The notes under the pieces: generated by a model
Databases searched by the model: none
Told to the model about the DNA's origin: nothing
Seen by the model: the letters and a program-made list of their open reading frames with translations, nothing else
Made by a program: the position numbers and the translations under genes
Part shown: positions 48,201 to 57,005 of the stretch, piece after piece
Position numbering within the stretch: position 1 is the stretch's first letter
Layout: every line of letters starts with the position of its first letter
From: Segatella copri
GTDB lineage: Bacteria > Bacteroidota > Bacteroidia > Bacteroidales > Bacteroidaceae
Assembly: GCF_009494395.1 (NCBI RefSeq)
Contig: NZ_VZCB01000051.1
Span: 1-63,273 of the forward strand
Length of the DNA: 63,273 nt
Reading direction: 5' to 3'

Positions 48201-50192
48201 TTAGAGAGGCTTATACTCTACGAATGCCTCCATAGCCTCGTAGCAAGCCAAGCCCAACTGGTCGTAAAGGGAAGCTGTAGCGCGGTTGCGGTCTTCAGCT
48301 CTCTGCCAGAACAGACGCTCGTCATTACCCAAGAAAGGAGCACTCTCCATCTGAGACTGATGCTTGAGGATAGAGTTACGCTTAGCTCTCAACTCTTCTG
48401 GGCTCAAAGGAACACACATTTCGATGTTCTCAATCTCCCACTCTGCCCATGCACCACGGTACATCCAGATGCGGCAGTCCTTCAACCACTCTGCACCTGC
48501 CTTCTTCTCCTCGTCGATAGCGGCAAGAACGGCATCAGTACACTTCTTGTGAGTTCCGTGAGGGTCAGCAAGGTCACCTGCTACGTAAATCTGATGAGGT
48601 TTAACCTCCTGCAACAAAGCTCTAACTATCTCAACGTCCTTCTCTGTCATAGGCAACTTCTCAATCTTTCCACTCTCATAGAACGGCAAATCAAGGAAGT
48701 GAACGTGATCGAGAGGAATCTCATTATAGGTACAAGCTGTACGAGCCTCACCACGGCGAATCAAGCCCTTGATGGTCAGAATGTCTCTTGTATCGAAGTC
48801 GCTCTCCTTCTTCTTGGCGAAGAATGTCTTGATCTCCTTATACTTGTCAGAGATTACGCTGTCCTTAGAATCAGCGAAGAGCTGATTGAAACCATTGATG
48901 AAGTGCATGAATCTTGTTACTTCCTCATCACCTACTGCGATATTACCTGATGTCTCGTAAGCTACATGTACGTCATGCTTCTGCTGAACCAGACGACGGA
49001 TAGTACCGCCCATAGAGATAACGTCATCATCTGGGTGAGGTGAGAATACGATGACACGCTTTGGATATGGCTTAGAACGCTCTGGACGATAGGTATCGTC
49101 TGCGTTTGGCTTACCGCCTGGCCAGCCTGTAATTGTATGCTGCAAATCGTTGAAAATCTTGATGTTTGCATTATAAGCAGAACCATAGAGAGCCAGGAGT
49201 TCGCTCAAACCGTTCTCGTTATAATCCTTATTGGTTAACTTCAGAATAGGCTTACCAATCTTCTGGCAGAGCCATACCAATGCAGAGCGAACCAACTTAT
49301 CAGTCCACTGGCAAGAAGTTACGAGCCAAGGATGCTCGATACGAGTAAGGTGAGCTGCTGCGCTCAGGTCGAGAACTACATGAGCATCAGGATGTGTCTG
49401 AAGGAACGATGCAGGCAATGTATCAGTAATAGAGTTCTCTACTACCTTCTGCATGATTTCTGCCTTTTCCTCGCCCCAAGCTGTAAGATAAACCGTCTTG
49501 GCAGAAAGAAGGGTGGCAATACCCATGGTAAGTGAACATGGAGGAATGGTTTCCTTGGTCTGCTCGCTAGCTTCCATCTCCTCACGTGATGTGTTGCCAA
49601 TCAAGATAAGACGGGTAACTGACTGGATACCAGAACCTGGCTCATTTGCAGCGATGTTACCAGAACGGCCGATACCGATAAGAGCTACGTCGAGACCTCC
49701 GAAGGTCTTGATGCGCTGCTCATAAAGACGGCAGCAATCTTGTACTGCATCCTGAGCCACGAAACCATCAAGAGAGAAAATGTTCTGCTCCTGAACGTCT
49801 ACGTGACTGAGGAAACGCTCCTTCAACTGGTTGATGGTACGGAGAGAACTCTCCTGCTGGAGTGGATAATACTCATAAGCATTGAATACCACAACATTGC
49901 GGAAACTCAATGTCTTCTCCTGATAACGGCGGATGAGTTCCTCATACACTGCATTGAGTGAAGAACCGGTTCCGAGTGCCATCACATAGAACTTGCCATC
50001 GTGCTGAGCAGCCTTAATACCTGCCGCAATGCCATCGGCAACATGACTGGCACCTTCTGCCATTGAAGCAAAGATGTCTGTACGAATCTTCTCCATTCTA
50101 GAGATTTCTGAGTATTCTACAGTCGTCTTAGGCTTGTAGAATTCAACTGGTACTTTGTTAAGTACAATTTGTGAACTTAGATTGAGCCTCAT
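48201..50192 (-). CDS. nagB: Fusion of a NagB-like glucosamine-6-phosphate deaminase and a PIG-L/LmbE deacetylase domain
   Basis: A 663-residue cytoplasmic protein. The N-terminal half (about 1-290) is a sugar isomerase/deaminase-like domain of the NagB group (FYVMALGTGSSLNAVYEEL, GIGRSGNIAANEPGSG). The C-terminal half (about 375-610) is a PIG-L/LmbE metal-dependent deacetylase with SPHPDDDVISMGGT and a later DPHGTHKKC. The same two-domain protein is known in Bacteroides as a glucosamine-6-phosphate deaminase-like protein. It could deacetylate and deaminate GlcNAc-derived phosphates. It begins the minus arm of PUL B opposite the ROK regulator. Confidence 0.88.
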   Translation of the reverse strand: MRLNLSSQIVLNKVPVEFYKPKTTVEYSEISRMEKIRTDIFASMAEGASHVADGIAAGIKAAQHDGKFYVMALGTGSSLNAVYEELIRRYQEKTLSFRNVVVFNAYEYYPLQQESSLRTINQLKERFLSHVDVQEQNIFSLDGFVAQDAVQDCCRLYEQRIKTFGGLDVALIGIGRSGNIAANEPGSGIQSVTRLILIGNTSREEMEASEQTKETIPPCSLTMGIATLLSAKTVYLTAWGEEKAEIMQKVVENSITDTLPASFLQTHPDAHVVLDLSAAAHLTRIEHPWLVTSCQWTDKLVRSALVWLCQKIGKPILKLTNKDYNENGLSELLALYGSAYNANIKIFNDLQHTITGWPGGKPNADDTYRPERSKPYPKRVIVFSPHPDDDVISMGGTIRRLVQQKHDVHVAYETSGNIAVGDEEVTRFMHFINGFNQLFADSKDSVISDKYKEIKTFFAKKKESDFDTRDILTIKGLIRRGEARTACTYNEIPLDHVHFLDLPFYESGKIEKLPMTEKDVEIVRALLQEVKPHQIYVAGDLADPHGTHKKCTDAVLAAIDEEKKAGAEWLKDCRIWMYRGAWAEWEIENIEMCVPLSPEELRAKRNSILKHQSQMESAPFLGNDERLFWQRAEDRNRATASLYDQLGLACYEAMEAFVEYKPL

Positions 50193-50332
50193 AATTTATA
50201 TCTTTTAACGATTATTATTTAATAATATGTTTACTAGGTTTCTACACATAAAGATAACGCATTGTTTTTAACATTCGGATTATTTAAATTCGTTTATTTA
50301 TAGCAATATCGTTATTAAAATTTTTTATTTTG

Positions 50333-50340
50333 CAAAATTA
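50333..50340 (-). promoter_or_regulatory. -7 element of the nagB-GH20-GH2 operon
   Basis: Minus-strand TAATTTTG followed by CA, about 140 bp before the nagB start. The 477-bp divergent spacer also holds the ROK promoter (TATCTTTG at 50642-50649). I see no clear ROK operator palindrome. Confidence 0.45.
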
Positions 50341-50641
50341 CATGATTTATCATACATTTCCATGTTTTTATAGTTAATAATTCTAAAATGAAAGCATTTT
50401 TATCTTTTCAGGCTGTAAAAACCTATATTGAGTGTAGTTTTACCCACTAATTCAGCTATTTATACATAACTAGTATATTTGATTAACATAAATCGGAAAA
50501 ACAAATAAACAGGCAATTATGCTTATATATATAAATAGGTATATAGACAGTGTAGACTATCAGAAACAGGGAAAAATAAAGAAAATTTAGTCATTTAAGT
50601 TTTATTAACAAGAAAAATATTGCTTGTATTTATAAAAAGAC

Positions 50642-50649
50642 TATCTTTG
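50642..50649 (+). promoter_or_regulatory. -7 element of the ROK regulator gene
   Basis: TATCTTTG followed by CA, 19 bp before the ATG at 50669; the -33 region contains TTG near 50620. Confidence 0.55.
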
Positions 50650-50668
50650 CAAATAAAATTTTTAAGTT

Positions 50669-51883
50669 ATGGTATCTGACATAATAAAATATATTAGGAA
50701 GTTAAATAAAAAGCCTTCAGTTCAGAGTAAACTGCTAGCGCATTTCATCTCTCAAGGTGCTGCCACCATTCCAGAGATGAGCAAGGCTGTCGGAGTAAGT
50801 CTGCCGACTGCCACTAGCGCCCTCAACGAACTGATGAAGGCTGGGCTGGTTACAGAGATTGGCAAGAAAGACAATTCTACTGGACGCATCCCTATGGTAT
50901 ACGACCTGATTCCTACCGCTGGATATTTTGTCGGAGTGAACCCAGAAATGGACTGTCTGGCTCTAGCTGCCAGCGATTTCAGCGGAAACCTAATAACAGA
51001 AAAGACAAGGGTACCTTACGTATACGAGAATACTCCTGAGAATCTGGAAAAAGTAGGAAAAATCATCAACGATTTCATCGCCTCTCTTCCTGTTTCAAAA
51101 GAAGAAATACTTCAAGTTTGCGTAAATGTAGCAGAACGCGTGAATCCTTTCGAAGGAAGAGCCTACAACATGTACACCTTCTTGAAGGAATCACTCACAG
51201 ACAAGCTCACAGAGCTGATTCAGTTGCCGGTTTGCATCGAGAACGATTCAAGAAGCATGGCTTTCGCTGAATTTGTGAAGGGACGCTGCAGAGGACTGAA
51301 AGATGTCATCTTTGTGAACGTATGCTGGGGATTAGGCATCGGAATCATCATGGGAGGTCAACTGTACTACGGTAAATCCGGATATTCGGGTGAGTTTGGT
51401 CACATGACAGCCTACAACAACAACATCATCTGCCACTGCGGCAAGATTGGATGTATTGAAACTGAAGTTTCGGGTAGAGCACTCAAGAGAAAGTTGACAG
51501 AGAAGATTCGGGAAGGCAAGACTTCTATCCTGTCTGACAAGGTGCTCAACAGAAAAGAAGACATCACGCTTCAAGATATTCTTGATGCGATAGCAAAAGA
51601 AGACGTGCTTAGCCTGGCTACCCTGCAACATATTGCAGACGAACTGGGCAAGCAATTGGCAGGAATCATCAATATCTTTAACCCAGAGATGCTGGTCATC
51701 GGAGGAGAAATGTCAGTCACTGGCGATTATCTGACGCTACCGGTCAACATGGGTATAAAAAAGTATTCGCTCAACATCATGAACGAGGATTCGCAGATTG
51801 TTACCTCAGAACTGAAAGATCTGGCTGGTATCACGGGAGCCTGTCTGATGGCAAGACACAGACTCTTGAGCGAAGAAAGATAA
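50669..51883 (+). CDS. ROK-family transcriptional regulator (NagC/Mlc-like)
   Basis: A 404-residue protein. An N-terminal winged helix-turn-helix (about 18-75; TIPEMSKAVGVSLPTATSALNEL) is joined to a ROK sugar-binding domain with ENDSRSMAFAE, FVNVCWGLGIGIIMGGQLY, GEFGHM and the zinc-binding CHCGKIGCIE motif (about 252-261). NagC/Mlc relatives respond to amino-sugar phosphates. Its position between the nagB operon and the SusC/D-sulfatase operon suggests that it controls both arms. It is the only regulator in PUL B; no hybrid two-component or sigma/anti-sigma pair is present. Confidence 0.92.
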   Translation: MVSDIIKYIRKLNKKPSVQSKLLAHFISQGAATIPEMSKAVGVSLPTATSALNELMKAGLVTEIGKKDNSTGRIPMVYDLIPTAGYFVGVNPEMDCLALAASDFSGNLITEKTRVPYVYENTPENLEKVGKIINDFIASLPVSKEEILQVCVNVAERVNPFEGRAYNMYTFLKESLTDKLTELIQLPVCIENDSRSMAFAEFVKGRCRGLKDVIFVNVCWGLGIGIIMGGQLYYGKSGYSGEFGHMTAYNNNIICHCGKIGCIETEVSGRALKRKLTEKIREGKTSILSDKVLNRKEDITLQDILDAIAKEDVLSLATLQHIADELGKQLAGIINIFNPEMLVIGGEMSVTGDYLTLPVNMGIKKYSLNIMNEDSQIVTSELKDLAGITGACLMARHRLLSEER

Positions 51884-51964
51884 TAAATAATCTAGCTTAT
51901 TAGACAAAAGCATTAAAGATTTTACTAACTAACTTTTTATCAACTATTCATTTGACTGAAGTTG

Positions 51965-51990
51965 GGAGTAGCCGGTAAAACGGCTACTCC
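51965..51990 (+). promoter_or_regulatory. Hairpin between the ROK gene and susC (possible terminator/attenuator)
   Basis: Perfect 10-bp arms GGAGTAGCCG / CGGCTACTCC around 6 nt, 82 bp after the ROK stop and 120 bp before susC. It has no U-run, so it may be a leader structure or mRNA stabiliser rather than a strong terminator. Confidence 0.45.
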
Positions 51991-52110
51991 ACAATTCAAA
52001 AATCAAATAGGCGGTGACAGGTTCATCTGAGCCAACTGCCAAAAGAAAATAAGATAAAAACAAAGTTTATACGAGAAGAAATAATAACTAACATAAAAAA
52101 TTACAAACCT

Positions 52111-55110
52111 ATGAACAAAAGAGCAAATTTGTATTTTGCAGCGCTATTGGGTGCCATGTCACCACTGAGCACTGTTACTGCATTGGCAGCTCAGAGCAAT
52201 TCGGTTATTGCTAATGCTACCCAGCAGCAAAACGCATGTACAGGTACAGTAAAGGATTCTTACGGTGAACCTGTTATCGGTGCTACCATCAGAATTGATG
52301 GTAAGACTGGTGGTACGATTACTGACCTTGACGGTAACTTTAGCCTTACAAATGTAACTAAGGGTACTAAAATCACAATCACTTACGTAGGTTACAAGCC
52401 ACAGACTCTTACTTGGAACGGTACAGCTTTGAACGTTACCATGGAAGACGATTCCAACATGCTCGAAGAAACTGTTGTTATCGGTTACGGTACTGTAAAG
52501 AAGGCTGACTTGGCAGGATCTGTTGCTGTCATGGAAGGCAAGAGCTTTAAGGATCAGCCTGTTGCACGTGTTGAGGATGCCCTCAACGGACGTATGTCTG
52601 GTGTGCAGGTAATGTCAAGTGGTGTTCCTGGTGGTGCAATGAAGATTCGTGTACGTGGTGCCAGCTCTGTTAACAAGAGCAACGACCCTCTCTACGTAGT
52701 TGACGGTATTGTTCGCGAGACAGGTCTTGAGGGTATCAGCCCTGAGGATATCCAGAGCATCCAGGTTTTGAAGGACGCTTCTTCTACCGCTATCTATGGT
52801 GCACGTGGTGCAAATGGTGTTGTAATGGTACAGACCAAGACCGGTAAGGCTGGTGCTACTCAGGTTACTTTCGACGGTAGCTTCGGCTTCTCTAATGCTT
52901 ACCATATCCCTGAAGCAATGAGCACCAAGCAGTATGCTCAGGCTTTGGTAGACCATAAGGGTGTTTCTCAGAGCGCAGTTCAGGATTATCTGAATGGCAC
53001 AAAGGCAGGTATCGACTGGATGGACGAATTGCTCCAGACTGGTATTACCCAGAACTATAAGGTTTCTTTGACTCAGGGTAATGACAAGACTCAGACTTAT
53101 TTCTCTGCCAACGTAATGGACCAGAAGGGTGTTATCGTTGATACAAAGTCTAGACGTTACGCTATCAAGGCTAACATGCACAATAAGATTTTCGACTGGT
53201 TGGAAATGACCACCGATATCAACCTCTCTCAGACTGACAACTCTGGTGCAGGTTTCGCCCAGAACCAGTCTAACCCTATCTGGGTTGGTTTGAACTACTC
53301 TCCTACTATGGAGATGATGGATGCAAACGGTAAGTATAATAAAGACCCATACAATAACATCCAGAACAACCCTTACGGTATTCTCCATGGTAGTGAAAAC
53401 GACCGTAAGCGTACCATGGTTACAGGTCACGTTGACTTGAAATTCAACCTACTCAAGGGCTTGACATTCACCACAACCAACGGTATCGACTACAACGATT
53501 ACAAGTGGTATAGCTTTATGTCTACCAAGGTGAACGCAGCCGGTAACAATATGGGCAACAACGATGCTACCGTTACTTCTTTGCAGTCTACCAACAACTT
53601 GACTTACAACAACAAGTGGGGTGATCACAGCTTGACAGCTACAGGCGTATGGGAAGTTACCTCTAACGAGGTCCGCCGCATGGGTCTCTCCGGAACAGGT
53701 ATTGCTCACGAGCAGTTGGGTTACTGGAACATTGCAGATGCTGCTTCCAAGACTCCTAGCAACGGCTATAGCAAGTGGACCATGCTCTCTGGTGTAGCTC
53801 GTGTTATGTACAACTATGCAGACCGTTATATGTTGACTGGTACATTCCGTGCGGATGGTTCTAGCCGCTTCACCAATAAGAAGTGGGGTTACTTCCCATC
53901 AGCAGCTGCAGCTTGGACCATCTCTAACGAAAAGTTCTGGGAGCCTATCAAGAATGCAGTAGAATACATGAAGATCCGTGCAAGCTACGGTATCATCGGT
54001 AACCAGGATATTACTCCTTACTCTACATTGGGTTCTTTGGGTACAACCGGTTTCACATACGGTACTAATCAGTCTTACACAGGTTACTGGGCAAATGGTC
54101 TTGCAACTCCTGACTTGTCATGGGAGAAGGTTCATCAGTTTGACCTCGGTGTTGACCTCGGTTTCTTCGGCAACCGCTTGAACATCAGCTTAGACTACTT
54201 CGACAAGAAGACCAAGGATGCCCTCCTTACCACATCAGCTCCAGGATACCTGGGTGGTACATCTTACTGGGTAAATGCCGGTGAGGTAAGCAACAAGGGT
54301 ATCGATGCAACCATCAATGCACAGATTATCCAGACCAAAGACTGGTCATGGTCATCAACCTTGAATGCCAGCTACATCAAGAACGAGGTAACCAAGTTGA
54401 CAGCTGATTCTCCTATTCTTTATGGTACAAGTCCTTCTCCTGGTACTGTTGACCCATGTACTATCATCAAGGAAGGTGAAGCTATCGGTACATTCTACGG
54501 CTTCAAGTGGGCTGGTTTGCAGAAGAACGATAAGGGTGAATGGATTGATACCTATTACACTGCTGATGGAGGAACAACAGCTACTCCTGATGCATCAAAG
54601 GATCGCTTCGTATTAGGTCGTTCAAACCCAGACTTCACATTAGGTTGGAACAATACAGTAAGTTATAAGAACTGGGACTTCAATGCCTTCTTCAATGCAG
54701 CATTCGGTGCTAAGCGTTTGAATATGGTTCGCTACGCCATGAACTCAATGGTAGGTGCATCTATGTTCGTAACCGATAAGGATTACTTCAACAACATCGG
54801 TATCACCATGCCAACTGTTGGCGCAGAGAACAAGACATACGGAAACTCAGACAAGTGGCTGGAGAATGCTAACTATCTGCGTTGTGAGAATATCAGTATC
54901 GCTTATACATTCCCACGCAGCGTGACAAAGATTGCAGACATCCGTCTCTCTCTCTCAGCTCAGAACCTCTTCACCATTACCGGCTATAAGGGTATCGACC
55001 CAGCTGGTGCATCATTCAGTGATAATGGTGTTGACCGTGATAACGGTTTGGATATGGGTGCTTACCCTAATCCTCGTACCATCACAATGGGCGTACGTGT
55101 AAACTTCTAA
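52111..55110 (+). CDS. SusC-like TonB-dependent glycan importer (PUL B)
   Basis: A 999-residue outer-membrane porin. Signal peptide (cleavage near LAAQS, residue 28), CarboxypepD_reg domain (about 42-115; GTVKDSYGEPVIGATIRIDG), plug with EETVVIGYGTVKKADL and NDPLYVVDGIVRE, then the 22-strand-type barrel ending NPRTITMGVRVNF. Complete and of normal length, unlike the SusC of PUL A. Codons are strongly biased (GGT, AAC, GTT, CGT), as in highly expressed Bacteroidales genes. SusD follows 28 bp later. It would import the desulfated or sulfated oligosaccharides processed by the rest of the locus. Confidence 0.96.
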   Translation: MNKRANLYFAALLGAMSPLSTVTALAAQSNSVIANATQQQNACTGTVKDSYGEPVIGATIRIDGKTGGTITDLDGNFSLTNVTKGTKITITYVGYKPQTLTWNGTALNVTMEDDSNMLEETVVIGYGTVKKADLAGSVAVMEGKSFKDQPVARVEDALNGRMSGVQVMSSGVPGGAMKIRVRGASSVNKSNDPLYVVDGIVRETGLEGISPEDIQSIQVLKDASSTAIYGARGANGVVMVQTKTGKAGATQVTFDGSFGFSNAYHIPEAMSTKQYAQALVDHKGVSQSAVQDYLNGTKAGIDWMDELLQTGITQNYKVSLTQGNDKTQTYFSANVMDQKGVIVDTKSRRYAIKANMHNKIFDWLEMTTDINLSQTDNSGAGFAQNQSNPIWVGLNYSPTMEMMDANGKYNKDPYNNIQNNPYGILHGSENDRKRTMVTGHVDLKFNLLKGLTFTTTNGIDYNDYKWYSFMSTKVNAAGNNMGNNDATVTSLQSTNNLTYNNKWGDHSLTATGVWEVTSNEVRRMGLSGTGIAHEQLGYWNIADAASKTPSNGYSKWTMLSGVARVMYNYADRYMLTGTFRADGSSRFTNKKWGYFPSAAAAWTISNEKFWEPIKNAVEYMKIRASYGIIGNQDITPYSTLGSLGTTGFTYGTNQSYTGYWANGLATPDLSWEKVHQFDLGVDLGFFGNRLNISLDYFDKKTKDALLTTSAPGYLGGTSYWVNAGEVSNKGIDATINAQIIQTKDWSWSSTLNASYIKNEVTKLTADSPILYGTSPSPGTVDPCTIIKEGEAIGTFYGFKWAGLQKNDKGEWIDTYYTADGGTTATPDASKDRFVLGRSNPDFTLGWNNTVSYKNWDFNAFFNAAFGAKRLNMVRYAMNSMVGASMFVTDKDYFNNIGITMPTVGAENKTYGNSDKWLENANYLRCENISIAYTFPRSVTKIADIRLSLSAQNLFTITGYKGIDPAGASFSDNGVDRDNGLDMGAYPNPRTITMGVRVNF

Positions 55111-55138
55111 CTTCAATCATCTAAAAACTGAAATAATT

Positions 55139-56812
55139 ATGAGAACTAGAAAATTATTATATATGGGTTGTCTCATGGCAGCATCCTTGCTTACCTTCTC
55201 TTCTTGTGGAGACTTCCTGGATGAGGAACCTAAGGGACAGTTGACCCCAGATAACTTCTTCAATAGCGAAGATGACCTGACAGCAAGTGTTAACGCACTG
55301 TATGACCGAGTAAACCAGACACAGAGCTGGACCAACCCTATGTACCCACAGTGGCAGGGTGATGATATCACTGCTAACCCAGGTTCTAACAAGCAGGCAT
55401 GTGCTGCCCTCGATGCTTTCGCATCTGACGGTGCCAACAAGGGTGTAACAGACGCATGGAACCAGCACTATTCTGTAATCAAGGCAGCTAACCTGATTAC
55501 TGAGAGTGCAGGCAAGGCTCCTGTTGCTCAGGATAAGATCAATGTAGCTTTGGGTAATGCTCACTTCTGGCGTGCATACGCTTACTACTACCTGGTACGT
55601 GTATTCGGTCCTGTACCATTGATTACAGGTACTGACGTTTCACAGTTGGACGTTGCTCCATCAAGTGTAGAGAGCGTATATGATCTGATTGTTTCTGACT
55701 TGAAGGCTGCTGTTAACGAGCTTCCTACCAAGTATGAGAAGGAGCCTAGCCGTTTGTTCGGTGTTGACATCTGGTCAACCAAGCAGGCTGCACAGGCTAC
55801 ATTGTCTGCAGTTTATATGTCTATGGCTGGTTACCCACTCAACAAGGGTACAGAGTACTACAAGCTCGCTGCTGAGCAGGCTAAGTCTGTTATCGATGGT
55901 AATGGTTCTTATGGTTTCATCCTGAACCCAGAATGGAAAGATGTTTACTCTATGGGTAACAACTACAACATGGAGACTGTGCTCGGAATCAACAACGATG
56001 CCAAAGGCTGGTGGGATCATGACTCTCAGCTTTCTTCCTGCTGCCGCTTCGAAGGTCTCGGTGATGGTGGCTGGGGTGATGCCTGGGGTGAAATCGCATT
56101 CTGGAAGAGATTCCCAGAGGGTGCTCGTAAGGATGCTATCTACGCTCCTAAGGTTACATTCCAAGATGGAAAAACCATTACTAAAGCCGTAGATTGGTGG
56201 GCACTGAAAGAAGATGGAAAGACTCCAGAGGTTGAAGCTTATCACCCTATGTTCTGTATCTTCACCGTTAACTCTGACGAGAATGGTAATATGCTCCGCC
56301 AGGCATACGATTATAAGGCTCCTAACTGGGGTGGTATGGTTAACGACCGTCGTCACAACCTCATTCGCTACTCTGAGATTCTTCTCTGGTATGCTGAGAG
56401 CGCAGCTCGCTCAGGTGGTGATTTGAACAAGGCTAAGGATTGCCTCCGTCAGGTTCGCAGCCGTGCCGTAACAGACGTAGAGAATGTTACTTTGACAAAC
56501 GGTACTACCGTGAAGATTGCTGACATGAATGCAGAGCAGTTGGCTGAAGCTTGCTACATCGAACACGGATGGGAAGTTGCTGGTAACTGGGTATCAATGG
56601 TTACACGCCGTTCTGACGAGCTTCGTATGAACGAACTCAAGAAGAACTTCGACTACCGTGTAGCTAACGCTCCTCTCGTAGTAGCTGTAGAGAATGGCAA
56701 GGAGTTCAAAGCTCAGGAGCAAGTTACAGTTTCTGGTGCTTGGTCTGAGGATAGAATTTACTGTCCATATCCAACAACAGATGTTGAGAAGAACCCTAAC
56801 TTGAAGAGATAA
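55139..56812 (+). CDS. SusD-like surface glycan-binding lipoprotein (PUL B)
   Basis: A 557-residue partner of the preceding SusC. Lipobox FSSC near residue 23, then SusD features DFLDEEPKGQLTPDNFF, FWRAYAYYYLVRVFGPVPLI and LIRYSEILLWYAESAARSGG. The C-terminal end has DRIYCPYPTTDVEKNPNLKR, the usual SusD finish. Codon bias is as strong as in susC. A terminator-like hairpin follows (56883-56915), so sulfatase expression downstream may be lower than that of susC/D. Confidence 0.96.
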   Translation: MRTRKLLYMGCLMAASLLTFSSCGDFLDEEPKGQLTPDNFFNSEDDLTASVNALYDRVNQTQSWTNPMYPQWQGDDITANPGSNKQACAALDAFASDGANKGVTDAWNQHYSVIKAANLITESAGKAPVAQDKINVALGNAHFWRAYAYYYLVRVFGPVPLITGTDVSQLDVAPSSVESVYDLIVSDLKAAVNELPTKYEKEPSRLFGVDIWSTKQAAQATLSAVYMSMAGYPLNKGTEYYKLAAEQAKSVIDGNGSYGFILNPEWKDVYSMGNNYNMETVLGINNDAKGWWDHDSQLSSCCRFEGLGDGGWGDAWGEIAFWKRFPEGARKDAIYAPKVTFQDGKTITKAVDWWALKEDGKTPEVEAYHPMFCIFTVNSDENGNMLRQAYDYKAPNWGGMVNDRRHNLIRYSEILLWYAESAARSGGDLNKAKDCLRQVRSRAVTDVENVTLTNGTTVKIADMNAEQLAEACYIEHGWEVAGNWVSMVTRRSDELRMNELKKNFDYRVANAPLVVAVENGKEFKAQEQVTVSGAWSEDRIYCPYPTTDVEKNPNLKR

Positions 56813-56882
56813 CTTCATAGGTAATCATATATTAAGTAACATGATGCTAGTTTTTATAAAATAGAGTTCATGTAAAACATTT

Positions 56883-56915
56883 AGAGGGTGTGCCGAGACG
56901 GCACTCCCTCTTTTT
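56883..56915 (+). terminator. Terminator/attenuator after susD (PUL B)
   Basis: AGAGGGTGTGCCG / CGGCACTCCCTCT arms (one mismatch) with a 3-nt loop, followed by TTTT. Located 70 bp after susD and about 90 bp before the first sulfatase of PUL B. Confidence 0.8.
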
Positions 56916-57005
56916 GCAATTTCTTAATCTATATAATTTTCCATATCAGCATCAAAAAACTCAAATAGAATCAACACTAATTTTTAATTATACAATTGAA
57001 AAGTT

